This document shows, piece after piece, positions 36,646 to 45,388 of a DNA stretch of 56,053 bases. A program made the translations under genes and the position numbers. Under the pieces are notes generated by a model, which was not told the DNA's origin, did not search any database, and worked only from the letters and a program-made list of their open reading frames with translations. Source of the stretch: Paraburkholderia humisilvae (GTDB lineage Bacteria; Pseudomonadota; Gammaproteobacteria; Burkholderiales; Burkholderiaceae); contig NZ_CADIKH010000045.1 in the NCBI RefSeq assembly GCF_902859855.1, positions 1-56,053 on the forward strand. The letters are read 5' to 3'. Positions within the stretch are counted from its first letter, which is position 1. Each line of letters opens with the position of its first letter.

Positions 36646-38196
36646 TCATTCGACCGATAGCTGCAAATGCAACTGCGATCTCGAACCGCCCCCGTCCATC
36701 GCTTCGCTGGCCGCATCGCGGTCCGATTGCGCGGACGGCGCGAGGCGCGCGAGTTCGACGCCGTCGAGGTATTCGGTCGTCACGTCGCCCGTGATGTAGT
36801 TGCCGTCGAAGCACGATGCCTCGAACTCCTTCAGCGCCGGATTGATGTCGCGCACCGCACGCTTGAGCGCATCGACATCCTGGTACACCAGATAGTCCGC
36901 GCCGATCATGCGCGCGACTTCGTCGTCGGAGCGGCCATGCGCGACCAGTTCGCCGCGCGTCGGCATATCGATGCCGTACACGTTCGGGAATTTCACCGGC
37001 GGCGCCGCCGATGCGAAGATCACCTTGTTCGCGCCCGCATCGCGCGCCATCTGCACGATTTCGTGCGATGTGGTGCCGCGCACGATCGAATCGTCGACGA
37101 TCAGCACGTTCTTGCCCTTGAACTCGATACCCATCGCGTTGAGCTTCTGGCGCACCGACTTCTTGCGCACCGCCTGGCCCGGCATGATAAACGTGCGGCC
37201 GACATAACGGTTCTTGAAGAAGCCTTCGCGATATTCGACGCCGAGCTTCGCGGCGACCTGCATCGCAGCCGGACGCGACGAATCGGGAATGGGCATCACG
37301 ACATCGATCTTCAGGTCCGCCGGCAATACGCGCATGATCTTTTCGGCCAGATAGTCGCCCATGCGCAGACGCGCGTTGTAGACCGGCACGCCGTCGAGCA
37401 CCGAGTCCGGCCGCGCGAGATACACGAGCTCGAAGATGCACGGGTTCAGGCTCGGATTCGTCGCGCACTGCTGCGCGTAGAAATTGCCTTCGAGGTCGAT
37501 AAATATCGCCTCACCCGGCTGCACGTCGCGCACGAATTCGAAGCCGATGCCTTCCAGCGCGACCGATTCCGACGCGAGCATCCATTCGGTGCCATGCGCG
37601 GTTTCGAGCTTGCCGATGCACAGCGGGCGAATGCCGAACGGGTCGCGGAAGCCGACGAGGCCGTAGCCCGCGATCAGCGACACGATCGCATACGAACCGT
37701 GCACGCGCCGATGCACGCCCGACACCGCCTTGAACACCGCGGCCGGATCGAGCTGAAGCCCGGAACTCGAGAGCTGCAATTCGTGCGCGAACACGTTGAG
37801 CAGCACTTCAGTATCGGAGTTCGTATTGATGTGGCGGCGGTCGACGCGGAACATCTCTTCTTTCAGCTGCGGCCAGTTGGTCAGGTTGCCGTTGTGCGCG
37901 AGGATGATGCCAAACGGCGCGTTCACGTAGAACGGCTGCGCTTCCTCTTCGCTCGACGCGGACCCCGCGGTCGGGTAACGCACCTGGCCGATGCCGACAT
38001 TGCCGGGCAGACTGCGCATGTTGCGCGTGCGGAACACGTCGCGCACCATGCCGTTCGCCTTGTGCATGTGGAAGTTGCTGCCGTTCGCCGTCGCGATGCC
38101 CGCGGCGTCCTGACCGCGGTGCTGCAACAGCAGCAGACTGTCATAGATCAGCTGGTTGACCGGGGATTGGGAAACTACGCCTACGATGCCGCACAT
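36646..38196 (-). CDS. purF: Amidophosphoribosyltransferase PurF, 516 aa
   Basis: First committed step of purine synthesis: glutamine and PRPP give phosphoribosylamine. The start is fixed by the N-terminal nucleophile: the ATG at 38196 gives MCGIVGVVSQ, where Cys2 becomes the catalytic residue after Met removal, and AAGGA lies 6 nt upstream. The frame stays open far upstream, but only as a shadow of cvpA. Glutaminase motifs: LLLQHRGQDAAGI, GIGQVRYPTAGS, LAHNGNLTNW. The PRPP-binding loop is in VLIVDDSIVRGTTS. The length is typical (about 505-515 aa). cvpA lies 152 bases upstream, as in many proteobacteria. Confidence 0.97.
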   Translation of the reverse strand: MCGIVGVVSQSPVNQLIYDSLLLLQHRGQDAAGIATANGSNFHMHKANGMVRDVFRTRNMRSLPGNVGIGQVRYPTAGSASSEEEAQPFYVNAPFGIILAHNGNLTNWPQLKEEMFRVDRRHINTNSDTEVLLNVFAHELQLSSSGLQLDPAAVFKAVSGVHRRVHGSYAIVSLIAGYGLVGFRDPFGIRPLCIGKLETAHGTEWMLASESVALEGIGFEFVRDVQPGEAIFIDLEGNFYAQQCATNPSLNPCIFELVYLARPDSVLDGVPVYNARLRMGDYLAEKIMRVLPADLKIDVVMPIPDSSRPAAMQVAAKLGVEYREGFFKNRYVGRTFIMPGQAVRKKSVRQKLNAMGIEFKGKNVLIVDDSIVRGTTSHEIVQMARDAGANKVIFASAAPPVKFPNVYGIDMPTRGELVAHGRSDDEVARMIGADYLVYQDVDALKRAVRDINPALKEFEASCFDGNYITGDVTTEYLDGVELARLAPSAQSDRDAASEAMDGGGSRSQLHLQLSVE

Positions 38197-38348
38197 GGCA
38201 TGTCCTTCAAAGGTACGAAATTCGTTAGGGCGGCCGGCCCGTGCCGGCATCTGTCGTGCGTCGCGAACCCTGCTGGCGGTTCGCCCGCCACCGTCGCGGT
38301 CACCGCGTGGTTCGCGTCTTCGGCCGCATTGACCCTGGCGCTCACACG

Positions 38349-38843
38349 CTACACGTGCACATATGCGGCGATTGCGTCGGGAAGCAACGGCTTCAACTCT
38401 CGCACGCCCTGCTCCGCGTATGGCCGAAGCAGCGCATTGCGCCAGAATTCGTGCTGGGGCAGTTCGGTCAAGCCGGCGAAGGCGACCAGAATCAGCACCA
38501 GAATGACCCCGCGTACGAGGCCGAACATCAATCCGAGCGAACGGTCGACGCCGCTTAGTCCCGACACTTGCACCAGCCGGCTGAGCAACGCATTGGCCAC
38601 GCTCGCGACCAGCACCACGACGATCACGATGACCGCAAACGCGAGCAGCCATTGGGTCAACTCGCCGCCGGGCCAGTGCTCCGGCATGTACGGCACCACG
38701 TGCCCAACAAACCGGCAGGCGATCAGAAACGCCGCGATCCAGCCGATCAGCCCGAATATCTCGGACAGAAAGCCGCGCCACGTGCCGCGCAGCGCCGACA
38801 GCGCGATCACCGCCATAACAGCGTAGTCGAACGCGGTGAACAT
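38349..38843 (-). CDS. cvpA: CvpA family membrane protein, 164 aa
   Basis: Integral inner-membrane protein of the colicin V production family; its molecular role is poorly defined, with links to envelope stress. Four hydrophobic segments are seen: residues 3-20, 27-45, 65-85 and 102-122. The family pattern is FTAFDYAVMAVIALSALRGTWRGFLSEIFGL, in two parts: D-Y near the start and RGTWRGFLSE. ATG at 38843, 7 bases after the SPOR-protein stop, so the genes are cotranscribed. It precedes purF, the classical cvpA-purF arrangement. Confidence 0.93.
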   Translation of the reverse strand: MFTAFDYAVMAVIALSALRGTWRGFLSEIFGLIGWIAAFLIACRFVGHVVPYMPEHWPGGELTQWLLAFAVIVIVVVLVASVANALLSRLVQVSGLSGVDRSLGLMFGLVRGVILVLILVAFAGLTELPQHEFWRNALLRPYAEQGVRELKPLLPDAIAAYVHV

Positions 38844-38850
38844 CGCCGGC

Positions 38851-39816
38851 TTATTGCGCCGAACCGTTGTTCGCGCCCGACGTCAAGCCGGCTTCGCGAA
38901 CTTTCGCAATCGCCGCCGACGCCGCCGCACGGTCCGCGAACGGCCCCGCGCGTAACAGCGTACGCACTGAGCCGTCGGCCTGCTTCCGCTTTTCGATATA
39001 TGCGGGTACACCCGCCGCTTTCAACTTGTTGACCCAGTTGCGCGCGCTTGCATCGTCGGAAAACGAACCCAGTTGCACCGCGAAGCGGCTGCCCGGCGGC
39101 GCCGCCGGCGTGCCGGAATCGGCTTGTGCCGCCGTCGCGCCTTGCGTGGTGTTGGTTGCCGCCTCAGCGGACTGGGTGGCGGCGGGTGACGATTTCGCTG
39201 GCGCGGTGGTGTTCGCTGTGGCCGTTTGAGCCGGTTTGGCCGCGGCCGGCGCCGTGTTGGTGGCCGTGACGGCGCCTTGCTGCGATTTGCCTGCGGATTG
39301 CGCCGGCTGTGCCGACGCGGCGCCCTTTGGCGCTGCATCGCGGCTCAGCGACCCCGTCGCGGCGGTCGCCGTCGGTGCGGGAGACACACCCGACGCGCTT
39401 TGCGTGCCTTCGGCAGCACCGGGCGCAGCATCCGGCGCGGCCGGATTGTCAGGGGCTACGCCTGCCTGGGTGTCCTGCGGATCCTGAGTTCGCGCCCGGG
39501 ACACCGGGCGGCTTGGAATATCAATCGAAATATCGTCGGTAACGGGTTTCGGGTGCGAATCGAGCACCATCGGCAGAATCACGACGGCCGCGACCACCAG
39601 TGCGATCGCGCCGACGAGGCGCCGCCTCGCCCGTTGCTTCTCCGGTAACGTGGGGTCGAGCAGCATCGCGTCCGCGTCGCCGGCCCGTTCAGCCCGCCGG
39701 CTTCGCCGTTCCACACGCTCGCTACGATCGCCCCCGTTTGAGCCCCGTTTAGAACTGGAATTTGCGCCGCGCCGATTGGACGCGTCGTCTTTTTTGCCGA
39801 ACGAGAAAATTCCCAT
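38851..39816 (-). CDS. SPOR-domain cell-division/envelope protein (DedD-like), 321 aa
   Basis: A single-pass inner-membrane protein expected to bind denuded septal peptidoglycan. Layout: a basic cytoplasmic N-terminus (residues 1-63, rich in Arg and Lys), one membrane helix at about 64-82 (LVGAIALVVAAVVILPMVL), a long Ala/Pro/Thr/Gln-rich linker (about 90-240) and a C-terminal SPOR domain (RFAVQLGSFSDDASARNWVN ... VRTLLRAGPFADRAAA). The ATG at 39816 follows AAGG by 5 nt. It lies between folC and cvpA, the same place as dedD in Escherichia coli. The linker has low complexity and probably varies in length between strains. Confidence 0.9.
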   Translation of the reverse strand: MGIFSFGKKDDASNRRGANSSSKRGSNGGDRSERVERRSRRAERAGDADAMLLDPTLPEKQRARRRLVGAIALVVAAVVILPMVLDSHPKPVTDDISIDIPSRPVSRARTQDPQDTQAGVAPDNPAAPDAAPGAAEGTQSASGVSPAPTATAATGSLSRDAAPKGAASAQPAQSAGKSQQGAVTATNTAPAAAKPAQTATANTTAPAKSSPAATQSAEAATNTTQGATAAQADSGTPAAPPGSRFAVQLGSFSDDASARNWVNKLKAAGVPAYIEKRKQADGSVRTLLRAGPFADRAAASAAIAKVREAGLTSGANNGSAQ

Positions 39817-39844
39817 GGATGCCTTGGTTCGAGGCTGCCCGCGT

Positions 39845-41155
39845 TCAGTGTTGCTGCGATTTCCGATAGGCCATCACACCCGCAACAGTAAAGAAGCTAC
39901 CGAAGACCACAATTCTATCATTGTCAGACGCCCGATTAAGCGCATCCTGGAATGCTTCTGAAGGCGACGCGAAGCGGCTGATGCTACTGTCCGGCCCGTC
40001 GACGACATCCGCGTCGCGCAACGCCGCCTCCAGTTCCGCCGCTGATGCCGCGCGCGGCGTCGGTAAATCGGTCACACACCAGTGATCGATTTCGCCCTTC
40101 AGATGAGCCAGCACGCCCGCGATGTCCTTGTCGCGCATCGAACCGAACACCGCGTAAGTGTACGGAAAATAGCCCATATTGCCGAGATTTTGCGCGAGCA
40201 CCGCCGCCGCATGCGGGTTGTGGCCGACATCGAGCACAATCGACGGCTTGCCCGGCAAGACCTGGAAGCGCCCCGGCAGTTCAACGTTCGCGAGACCGAG
40301 TCGAATGTCCTGGGCGGATACCGGCAACCGATCGCGCAGTGCTTCGAGCCCGGCCAGTGCCGCCGACGTATTGATCAACTGATTGGCGCCCCGCAGCGCC
40401 GGATACGCGAGCGCCGAGCGACGCAGCGTGCGGCCGACGTAGCTCCACTGCTGGCGTTCGCTGCCCGCCTGCCCTTCGTAGCGGAAATCCCGGCCGAACA
40501 ACCATAGATCCGCGCCGATTTTGTTCGCATGGTCGATCAACGTCTGCGGCGGCAGCGGGTCGGCGCAAATGGCCGGCTTCCCCGCGCGGAAAATGCCGGC
40601 CTTTTCGAACGCGATTTTGTCGCGGGTATCGCCGAGATACTCGGTGTGATCGATATCGATGCTGGTGATGATCGCGCAATCGGCATCGAGAATATTGACT
40701 GCGTCGAGACGGCCGCCGAGGCCCACTTCCATGATCACCGCGTCGAGGCCGCGCGACGCGTACAGATGCATGATGGCGAGCGTCGTGAACTCGAAATAGG
40801 TCAGCGACGGCGGCTCCGCAAGACTCGTGCGGGCCTTTTCGACGGCTTCGAAGTGCGGCAGAAGATCGGCATCGGTCGCGCTCTCGCCATTCACGCGCGC
40901 GCGTTCATTGAACGACAGCAAATGCGGCGACGTATGGCAACCGACCGTGTAGCCGGCACGCAGCAGGATCGACTCGAGAATTGCGCAGGTCGACCCCTTG
41001 CCGTTGGTGCCGCCGACGATAATTACCGGGCACGTGAACGACAGCTGCAACGCATCGCGGACCCGGCTGATTCGCGCAAGGCCCATATCGATACCGACAG
41101 GATGCGCGGTTTCGAGGTGCGTGAGCCAAGCGTCGAGGGTGGGAAATGAGGTCAT
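39845..41155 (-). CDS. folC: Bifunctional dihydrofolate synthase/folylpolyglutamate synthase FolC, 436 aa
   Basis: Adds glutamate to dihydropteroate and later to folates, using ATP. The ATG at 41155 (MTSFPTLDAWL) is used; the frame can be extended to a TTG at 41182 but without support. Mur-ligase-type motifs: P-loop IVGGTNGKGSTCAIL, then TSPHLLSFNERARVNG, the omega region ITSIDIDHTEYLGDT and, in the C-terminal domain, LDVGHNPHAAAVLAQNL. The length fits (about 420-440 aa). The gene sits 28 bases before the SPOR gene and 176 bases after accD. Confidence 0.96.
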   Translation of the reverse strand: MTSFPTLDAWLTHLETAHPVGIDMGLARISRVRDALQLSFTCPVIIVGGTNGKGSTCAILESILLRAGYTVGCHTSPHLLSFNERARVNGESATDADLLPHFEAVEKARTSLAEPPSLTYFEFTTLAIMHLYASRGLDAVIMEVGLGGRLDAVNILDADCAIITSIDIDHTEYLGDTRDKIAFEKAGIFRAGKPAICADPLPPQTLIDHANKIGADLWLFGRDFRYEGQAGSERQQWSYVGRTLRRSALAYPALRGANQLINTSAALAGLEALRDRLPVSAQDIRLGLANVELPGRFQVLPGKPSIVLDVGHNPHAAAVLAQNLGNMGYFPYTYAVFGSMRDKDIAGVLAHLKGEIDHWCVTDLPTPRAASAAELEAALRDADVVDGPDSSISRFASPSEAFQDALNRASDNDRIVVFGSFFTVAGVMAYRKSQQH

Positions 41156-41198
41156 CGGATGAAACGGGAGTGCGGGTCGCAATTATCCCGGAAACGAC

Positions 41199-41231
41199 AA
41201 CGCGCCGCTTGGTCGTCATCAGCGGCGCGTT
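41199..41231. repeat. Perfect inverted repeat in the accD-folC gap
   Basis: AACGCGCCGCT (41199-41209) and AGCGGCGCGTT (41221-41231) form an 11-bp stem with an 11-nt loop. A T-run follows only on the plus strand, against the direction of both genes, so a role as accD terminator is weakly supported; RNA processing or pausing is possible. Confidence 0.6.
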
Positions 41232-41331
41232 GCCTGTTTTTGCGGCGCGGCTCCGTGGCTGTGAACCCGGGCCGCCGCTGCCTTTTACTGCCTTATACTG
41301 CCGGGCGCGGCGGCCCGCGGTTTTGTCATCG

Positions 41332-42204
41332 TCAGGCCACAGCGTCCGCCGGCTGGCGCGTCAGCAGCGCCATCAGTCGCGCGATCTCTTCACGCAGCTT
41401 GCGACGGTCAACGATCATGTCGATCGCCCCCTTCTGCAGCAGAAACTCGGCCCGCTGAAACCCTTCCGGCAGCTTTTCGCGCACCGTCTGCTCGATCACG
41501 CGCGGGCCGGCAAAGCCGATCAGCGCCTTCGGCTCCGCGATAACCACGTCGCCGAGGAAGGCGAAGCTCGCCGACACGCCGCCCATGGTCGGATCGGTCA
41601 GCACCGAGATAAACGGCAGTTTGGCTTCGGCAAGGCGCGTCAGCATCGCGGTGGTCTTCGCCATCTGCATCAGCGACAGCAGGCTTTCCTGCATCCGCGC
41701 GCCACCCGACGCGGTGAAGCAGATAAACGGCACCTGCTGCTCGAGCGCGTTCTGCGCGCCACGCGCAAAGCGCTCGCCGACCACCGAGCCCATCGAGCCA
41801 CCCATAAACGCAAACTCGAAGCACGCGACCACCACGGGCAGCGTGTGAATCGCGCCACCCATGACGACCATCGCGTCGGTCTCGTCGGTTTCGTCGATTG
41901 CCTCTTTCAGACGGTCCGGGTACTTGCGGCTGTCCTTGAACTTCAGCGCGTCGACCGGCAGGATTTCCTGGCCGATCTCATAACGGCCTTCCGCATCGAG
42001 CAGGCTGTCGAGCCGCTCGCGTGCGCCGATCCGCATATGGTGGTCGCACTTCGGACAGACGTGCAGATTCGCCTCCACGTCGCTGCGGTACAGCACGGCT
42101 TCGCACGATGGGCATTTGATCCACAGCCCCTCCGGAATGCCTTTGCGGCTTTTCGGATCGGTTTGCTTGATTTTCGGCGGCAGCAGTTTGTCGAGCCAGC
42201 TCAT
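41332..42204 (-). CDS. accD: Acetyl-CoA carboxylase carboxyltransferase subunit beta AccD, 290 aa
   Basis: Transfers CO2 from biotin carrier protein to acetyl-CoA, giving malonyl-CoA, in complex with AccA (not in the window). The ATG at 42204 gives MSWLDKLLPPKIKQ, the standard AccD start, with GGAG about 8 nt upstream. The N-terminal zinc ribbon has two CxxC pairs (CPSC and CPKC), followed by the crotonase-like carboxyltransferase fold (GGSMGSVVGERFARG, FTASGGARMQESLLSLMQM, PTMGGVSASFAFLGD). The length is typical. It follows trpA in the same direction. Confidence 0.97.
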   Translation of the reverse strand: MSWLDKLLPPKIKQTDPKSRKGIPEGLWIKCPSCEAVLYRSDVEANLHVCPKCDHHMRIGARERLDSLLDAEGRYEIGQEILPVDALKFKDSRKYPDRLKEAIDETDETDAMVVMGGAIHTLPVVVACFEFAFMGGSMGSVVGERFARGAQNALEQQVPFICFTASGGARMQESLLSLMQMAKTTAMLTRLAEAKLPFISVLTDPTMGGVSASFAFLGDVVIAEPKALIGFAGPRVIEQTVREKLPEGFQRAEFLLQKGAIDMIVDRRKLREEIARLMALLTRQPADAVA

Positions 42205-42229
42205 TTTGCTTTTCTCCAGGTCTTCGGTA

Positions 42230-42249
42230 CGCGTGTCGCGCGACACGCG
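42230..42249. repeat. 20-bp perfect palindrome in the trpA-accD gap
   Basis: CGCGTGTCGC (42230-42239) joined directly to its reverse complement (42240-42249), 26 bases before the accD start. It could form a cruciform or be a binding site; there is no T-run, so it is not a simple terminator. Confidence 0.65.
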
Positions 42250-42297
42250 CATCGCGCGTACCAGTGACCGATTTCTGATGGTGGTCGATTGGCGTGA

Positions 42298-43122
42298 TCA
42301 GCCGCCTGTGCGGGCGCCTGCGCCAATCGCGTCGATTGCGTGACGGATTTCCCTGATAAAGCGGGTCAGCGTGTCGGCCGCGGCTTCCGGGGCCGCTTCC
42401 TCAAGCAGATTGACGATCCGGCTGCCGATGACCACCGCATCGGAGATTTCCGCCACTGCACGCGCCGACTGCGCATCGCGGATGCCGAATCCGACCCCGA
42501 TTGGCAGCGGAACCCGCGACTTGATGGCCGGGATTTTACCTGCAATATCAAGAACGTCCAGATGCGTCGCACCGGTGACACCCTTCAGCGACACGTAGTA
42601 CACGTAACCGCTCGCGATCCGGCCGACCGCTGCGATGCGTTCATCGGTCGACGTCGGCGCCAGCAGGAAGATCGGGTCGATGCCCGCGGCCTTCATCTTT
42701 TCGGCGAACGGCCCGCACTCTTCCGGCGGATAGTCGACCACCAGCACACCGTCCACGCCCGCTTCGTTCGCCGCCTTCGCGAACGCATCGGCACCGATCC
42801 GCTCGATCGGATTCGCGTAGCCCATCAGCACGATCGGTGTCTTGTCGTCGCGTTCGCGAAAACGCTTCACGTCGGCCAGCACGCCGCGCAGCGTCACGCC
42901 CTTCGCGAGCGCACGCTCCGACGAACGCTGGATGACCGGACCATCCGCCATCGGGTCGGAAAACGGCACGCCCAGTTCGATCACGTCCGCACCGCCCTCG
43001 ACGAGCGCGTGCATGAATTCGACGGTCCGTGCCGGGTCGGGATCGCCCGCGGTGATGAACGGGATGAGCCCTTTGCGCTTCTGTGCGGCCAGTGCCGCAA
43101 ATTTCTGATTGATTCGGGACAT
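42298..43122 (-). CDS. trpA: Tryptophan synthase alpha chain TrpA, 274 aa
   Basis: Cleaves indole-3-glycerol phosphate to indole, which is channelled to TrpB. Motifs are complete: catalytic Glu in DVIELGVPFSDPMADGPVIQ, catalytic Asp in DGVLVVDYPPEE, the PIFLLAPTSTDERI segment, loop 6 YYVSLKGVTGA, and phosphate-binding IGVGFGIRDA and VVIGSRIV. The length is typical. It is separated from trpB by the DNA methyltransferase gene, an unusual interruption; the 63-bp gap upstream shows no promoter or terminator, suggesting one transcript. Confidence 0.97.
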   Translation of the reverse strand: MSRINQKFAALAAQKRKGLIPFITAGDPDPARTVEFMHALVEGGADVIELGVPFSDPMADGPVIQRSSERALAKGVTLRGVLADVKRFRERDDKTPIVLMGYANPIERIGADAFAKAANEAGVDGVLVVDYPPEECGPFAEKMKAAGIDPIFLLAPTSTDERIAAVGRIASGYVYYVSLKGVTGATHLDVLDIAGKIPAIKSRVPLPIGVGFGIRDAQSARAVAEISDAVVIGSRIVNLLEEAAPEAAADTLTRFIREIRHAIDAIGAGARTGG

Positions 43123-43185
43123 TTGAATTTTCTCGAAGTCGATTGACTGTGCGTTGCGCGTGCCGCTTTAGCGGATATCGGGCGT

Positions 43186-44124
43186 TCAGGCTGTCGCCAC
43201 GGGTGCAACCGAAGCTGCCGCCAAACTGACACGTTCTCGCGCTATCGCACAGTAACTTTCATTGATCTCATAGCCGACGAATTGGCGCTGCTGACGCGCG
43301 CAAGCAACTGCGGTGGTGCCGCTGCCCATGAACGGATCCAGCACGCGGCCGCCGGGCGGACAACTCGCGAGCACCATGCGCTCGACGATTTCCAGCGGCT
43401 TTTGCGTCGGGTGCGCGACCCGTTCCGCATGTTGCCGATGCAGGCGCGACACGGACCAGACGTCCTTGGGGTTGTAGCCCATCTCCAGCCACTTGCTGCC
43501 TTCGAACAACTTGCGCGAACGCGCCTTCTTCGTGACGGCATCGTACGGGATACGGACGGGATCGAGATCGAAGTAGTAATCCTTCGATACGGCGAACAGA
43601 CCGATGTTGTCGTGCACCGACGTGAAACGCCGCGTCGTGCCGCCCATGCTCGGCACGCGCCGGTCCCAGATGATCTCGTTGACCATCGTGAGTTTCGTCT
43701 TCAGAAAGCAGAAGATTTCCGGCGCGTACTGCCACGTGCAAAAGACATACAGCGAACCGGACGGCTTGAGCTTCGGAATGGCCAGTTCCAGCCACTCGCG
43801 CGTCCATGCGAGAAAAGCGTCGCCCGAACGCATGTCCGAATCGTTGCCGTAGTCCTTGCCGAGCCCGTACGGCGGATCGGCAAGGATCAGGTCGATCGAC
43901 TGGTCCGGCAGATTCGCCGCATCGGTCAGAAAGTCGCGGTTCCGAAGTTCGATTCCAGCCGGCGTCGGCAGCAGCAGCGGCGCAGAGGCGATGGCCTGTG
44001 CAACCGGTTGTTCCGCTACGGGTTGCGGTTGCGGCTGTGCCACTTCCGTGGCCGTCGCCGCTTGACTCGCGTCCGCCGCGGCGGTGTCGAGCGTTGGCTG
44101 CGGTTCGTCGAACTCGTCGCGCAT
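43186..44124 (-). CDS. Orphan site-specific DNA methyltransferase (beta-class, DPPY) inside the trp operon, 312 aa
   Basis: Methylates DNA adenine (or N4-cytosine) using AdoMet. Catalytic motif IV, LILADPPYGLGKDYG, comes first and the AdoMet-binding motif I, VLDPFMGSGTTAVACA, near the C-terminus: the beta-class order, as in CcrM. Also seen: YVFCTWQYAPEIF, EIIWDRRVPSMGG and HPTQKPLEIVERMV. The first 60 residues are a Ala/Gln/Pro-rich tail of low complexity. The ATG at 44124 starts 11 bases after the trpB stop; a longer open frame exists only inside trpB. No restriction enzyme gene lies nearby, so it is an orphan. From memory, conserved Burkholderia and Ralstonia enzymes linked to GTWWAC methylation have this context; target assignment here is inference. 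Confidence 0.92.
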   Translation of the reverse strand: MRDEFDEPQPTLDTAAADASQAATATEVAQPQPQPVAEQPVAQAIASAPLLLPTPAGIELRNRDFLTDAANLPDQSIDLILADPPYGLGKDYGNDSDMRSGDAFLAWTREWLELAIPKLKPSGSLYVFCTWQYAPEIFCFLKTKLTMVNEIIWDRRVPSMGGTTRRFTSVHDNIGLFAVSKDYYFDLDPVRIPYDAVTKKARSRKLFEGSKWLEMGYNPKDVWSVSRLHRQHAERVAHPTQKPLEIVERMVLASCPPGGRVLDPFMGSGTTAVACARQQRQFVGYEINESYCAIARERVSLAAASVAPVATA

Positions 44125-44135
44125 CACCGCGGCGC

Positions 44136-45329
44136 TCAGAACTTGATACCCGATCGCTCGGCGACCGTGTGCATGTCCTTGTCGCCACGGCCCGACAGGT
44201 TGACCAGCAGGACCTTGTCCTTCGGCAGCGTCGGCGCGAGCTTCGTCGCATACGCAAGCGCGTGGCTCGATTCGAGCGCCGGGATGATCCCTTCGATGCG
44301 GCAGCACTCATGGAACGCCTTGAGCGCTTCTTCGTCGGTGATGCTGACGTATTGCGCGCGCCCACTGTCCTTGAGCCATGCGTGCTCGGGACCGACACCC
44401 GGATAGTCGAGGCCGGCGGAGATCGAATGCGTCTCGATGATCTGGCCGTTTTCGTCCTGCAGCAGGTACGTGCGATTGCCGTGCAGCACGCCCGGCGTGC
44501 CGCCTGTCAGCGACGCCGCGTGCCGGCCCGTGTCAAGGCCGTCGCCGGCTGCTTCAACGCCGATCAGTTGCACTGCTTTGTCGTCGATATACGGGTAAAA
44601 GATGCCCATCGCGTTCGAACCGCCGCCGATGCATGCAATGACCGCATCCGGCTGGCGCCCCGTGAGCTCCGGCATCTGCACCTTGCACTCGTCACCGATC
44701 ACGCGCTGGAAGTCGCGCACCATCATCGGGTACGGATGCGGGCCGGCCACCGTGCCGATGATGTAGAACGTGCTTTCGACGTTGGTCACCCAGTCGCGCA
44801 TCGCTTCGTTGAGCGCGTCCTTCAGCGTCCGCGAGCCGGATTCGACCGGCACGACGGTCGCGCCGAGCAGCTTCATCCGGTACACGTTCGCGGCCTGGCG
44901 ATGCACGTCCTCGACGCCCATATAGACCACGCATTCCATCCCGAAGCGCGCCGCGATCGTCGCGGTAGCAACGCCATGCTGGCCTGCGCCGGTTTCCGCG
45001 ATCACGCGCGGCTTGCCCATGCGCTTCGCGAGCAGCGCCTGGCCGATCACGTTGTTGACCTTGTGCGCGCCGGTATGGTTGAGGTCCTCGCGCTTCAGAT
45101 AAATCTGCGCACCGCCGAGCAGTTCGCTCCAGCGCTGCGCGTGGTAGACAGGCGAAGGACGGCCGACGAAGTGCTTCAGTTCGCGCTGGTATTCCGCGAT
45201 GAAGTCCGGGTCTTTCTGGGATTTTTCGTAAGCGACGCGCAGTTCATCCAGCGCGTGCATCAGCGTTTCGGCAACGAACACGCCGCCATATTGGCCGAAG
45301 TGGCCTCGTTCATCAGGTAAGTTGTACAT
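44136..45329 (-). CDS. trpB: Tryptophan synthase beta chain TrpB, 397 aa
   Basis: PLP enzyme joining indole and serine to tryptophan. The ATG at 45329 gives MYNLPDERGHFGQYGG, the family start. The PLP lysine is in LNHTGAHKVNNVIGQALLAK; the phosphate-binding Gly loop is CIGGGSNAMGIFYP; catalytic Glu is in IAETGAGQHGVATAT. The length is typical. It lies 59 bases after trpF and 11 bases before the methyltransferase gene. Confidence 0.97.
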   Translation of the reverse strand: MYNLPDERGHFGQYGGVFVAETLMHALDELRVAYEKSQKDPDFIAEYQRELKHFVGRPSPVYHAQRWSELLGGAQIYLKREDLNHTGAHKVNNVIGQALLAKRMGKPRVIAETGAGQHGVATATIAARFGMECVVYMGVEDVHRQAANVYRMKLLGATVVPVESGSRTLKDALNEAMRDWVTNVESTFYIIGTVAGPHPYPMMVRDFQRVIGDECKVQMPELTGRQPDAVIACIGGGSNAMGIFYPYIDDKAVQLIGVEAAGDGLDTGRHAASLTGGTPGVLHGNRTYLLQDENGQIIETHSISAGLDYPGVGPEHAWLKDSGRAQYVSITDEEALKAFHECCRIEGIIPALESSHALAYATKLAPTLPKDKVLLVNLSGRGDKDMHTVAERSGIKF

Positions 45330-45388
45330 TTCGTCACTCGTTTCAGTATGCCGGGCCGGCGTTTCAATGAACGCTTGCCCAGCCTGAA

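Noticed and set aside
38197..38781. N-terminal extension of PurF by about 195 residues
   Set aside because: PurF needs Cys at position 2 after Met, given by the ATG at 38196; upstream codons only mirror cvpA in another frame.
41199..41231. accD terminator
   Set aside because: The stem is perfect but the T-run lies on the wrong strand for accD; listed only as an inverted repeat.
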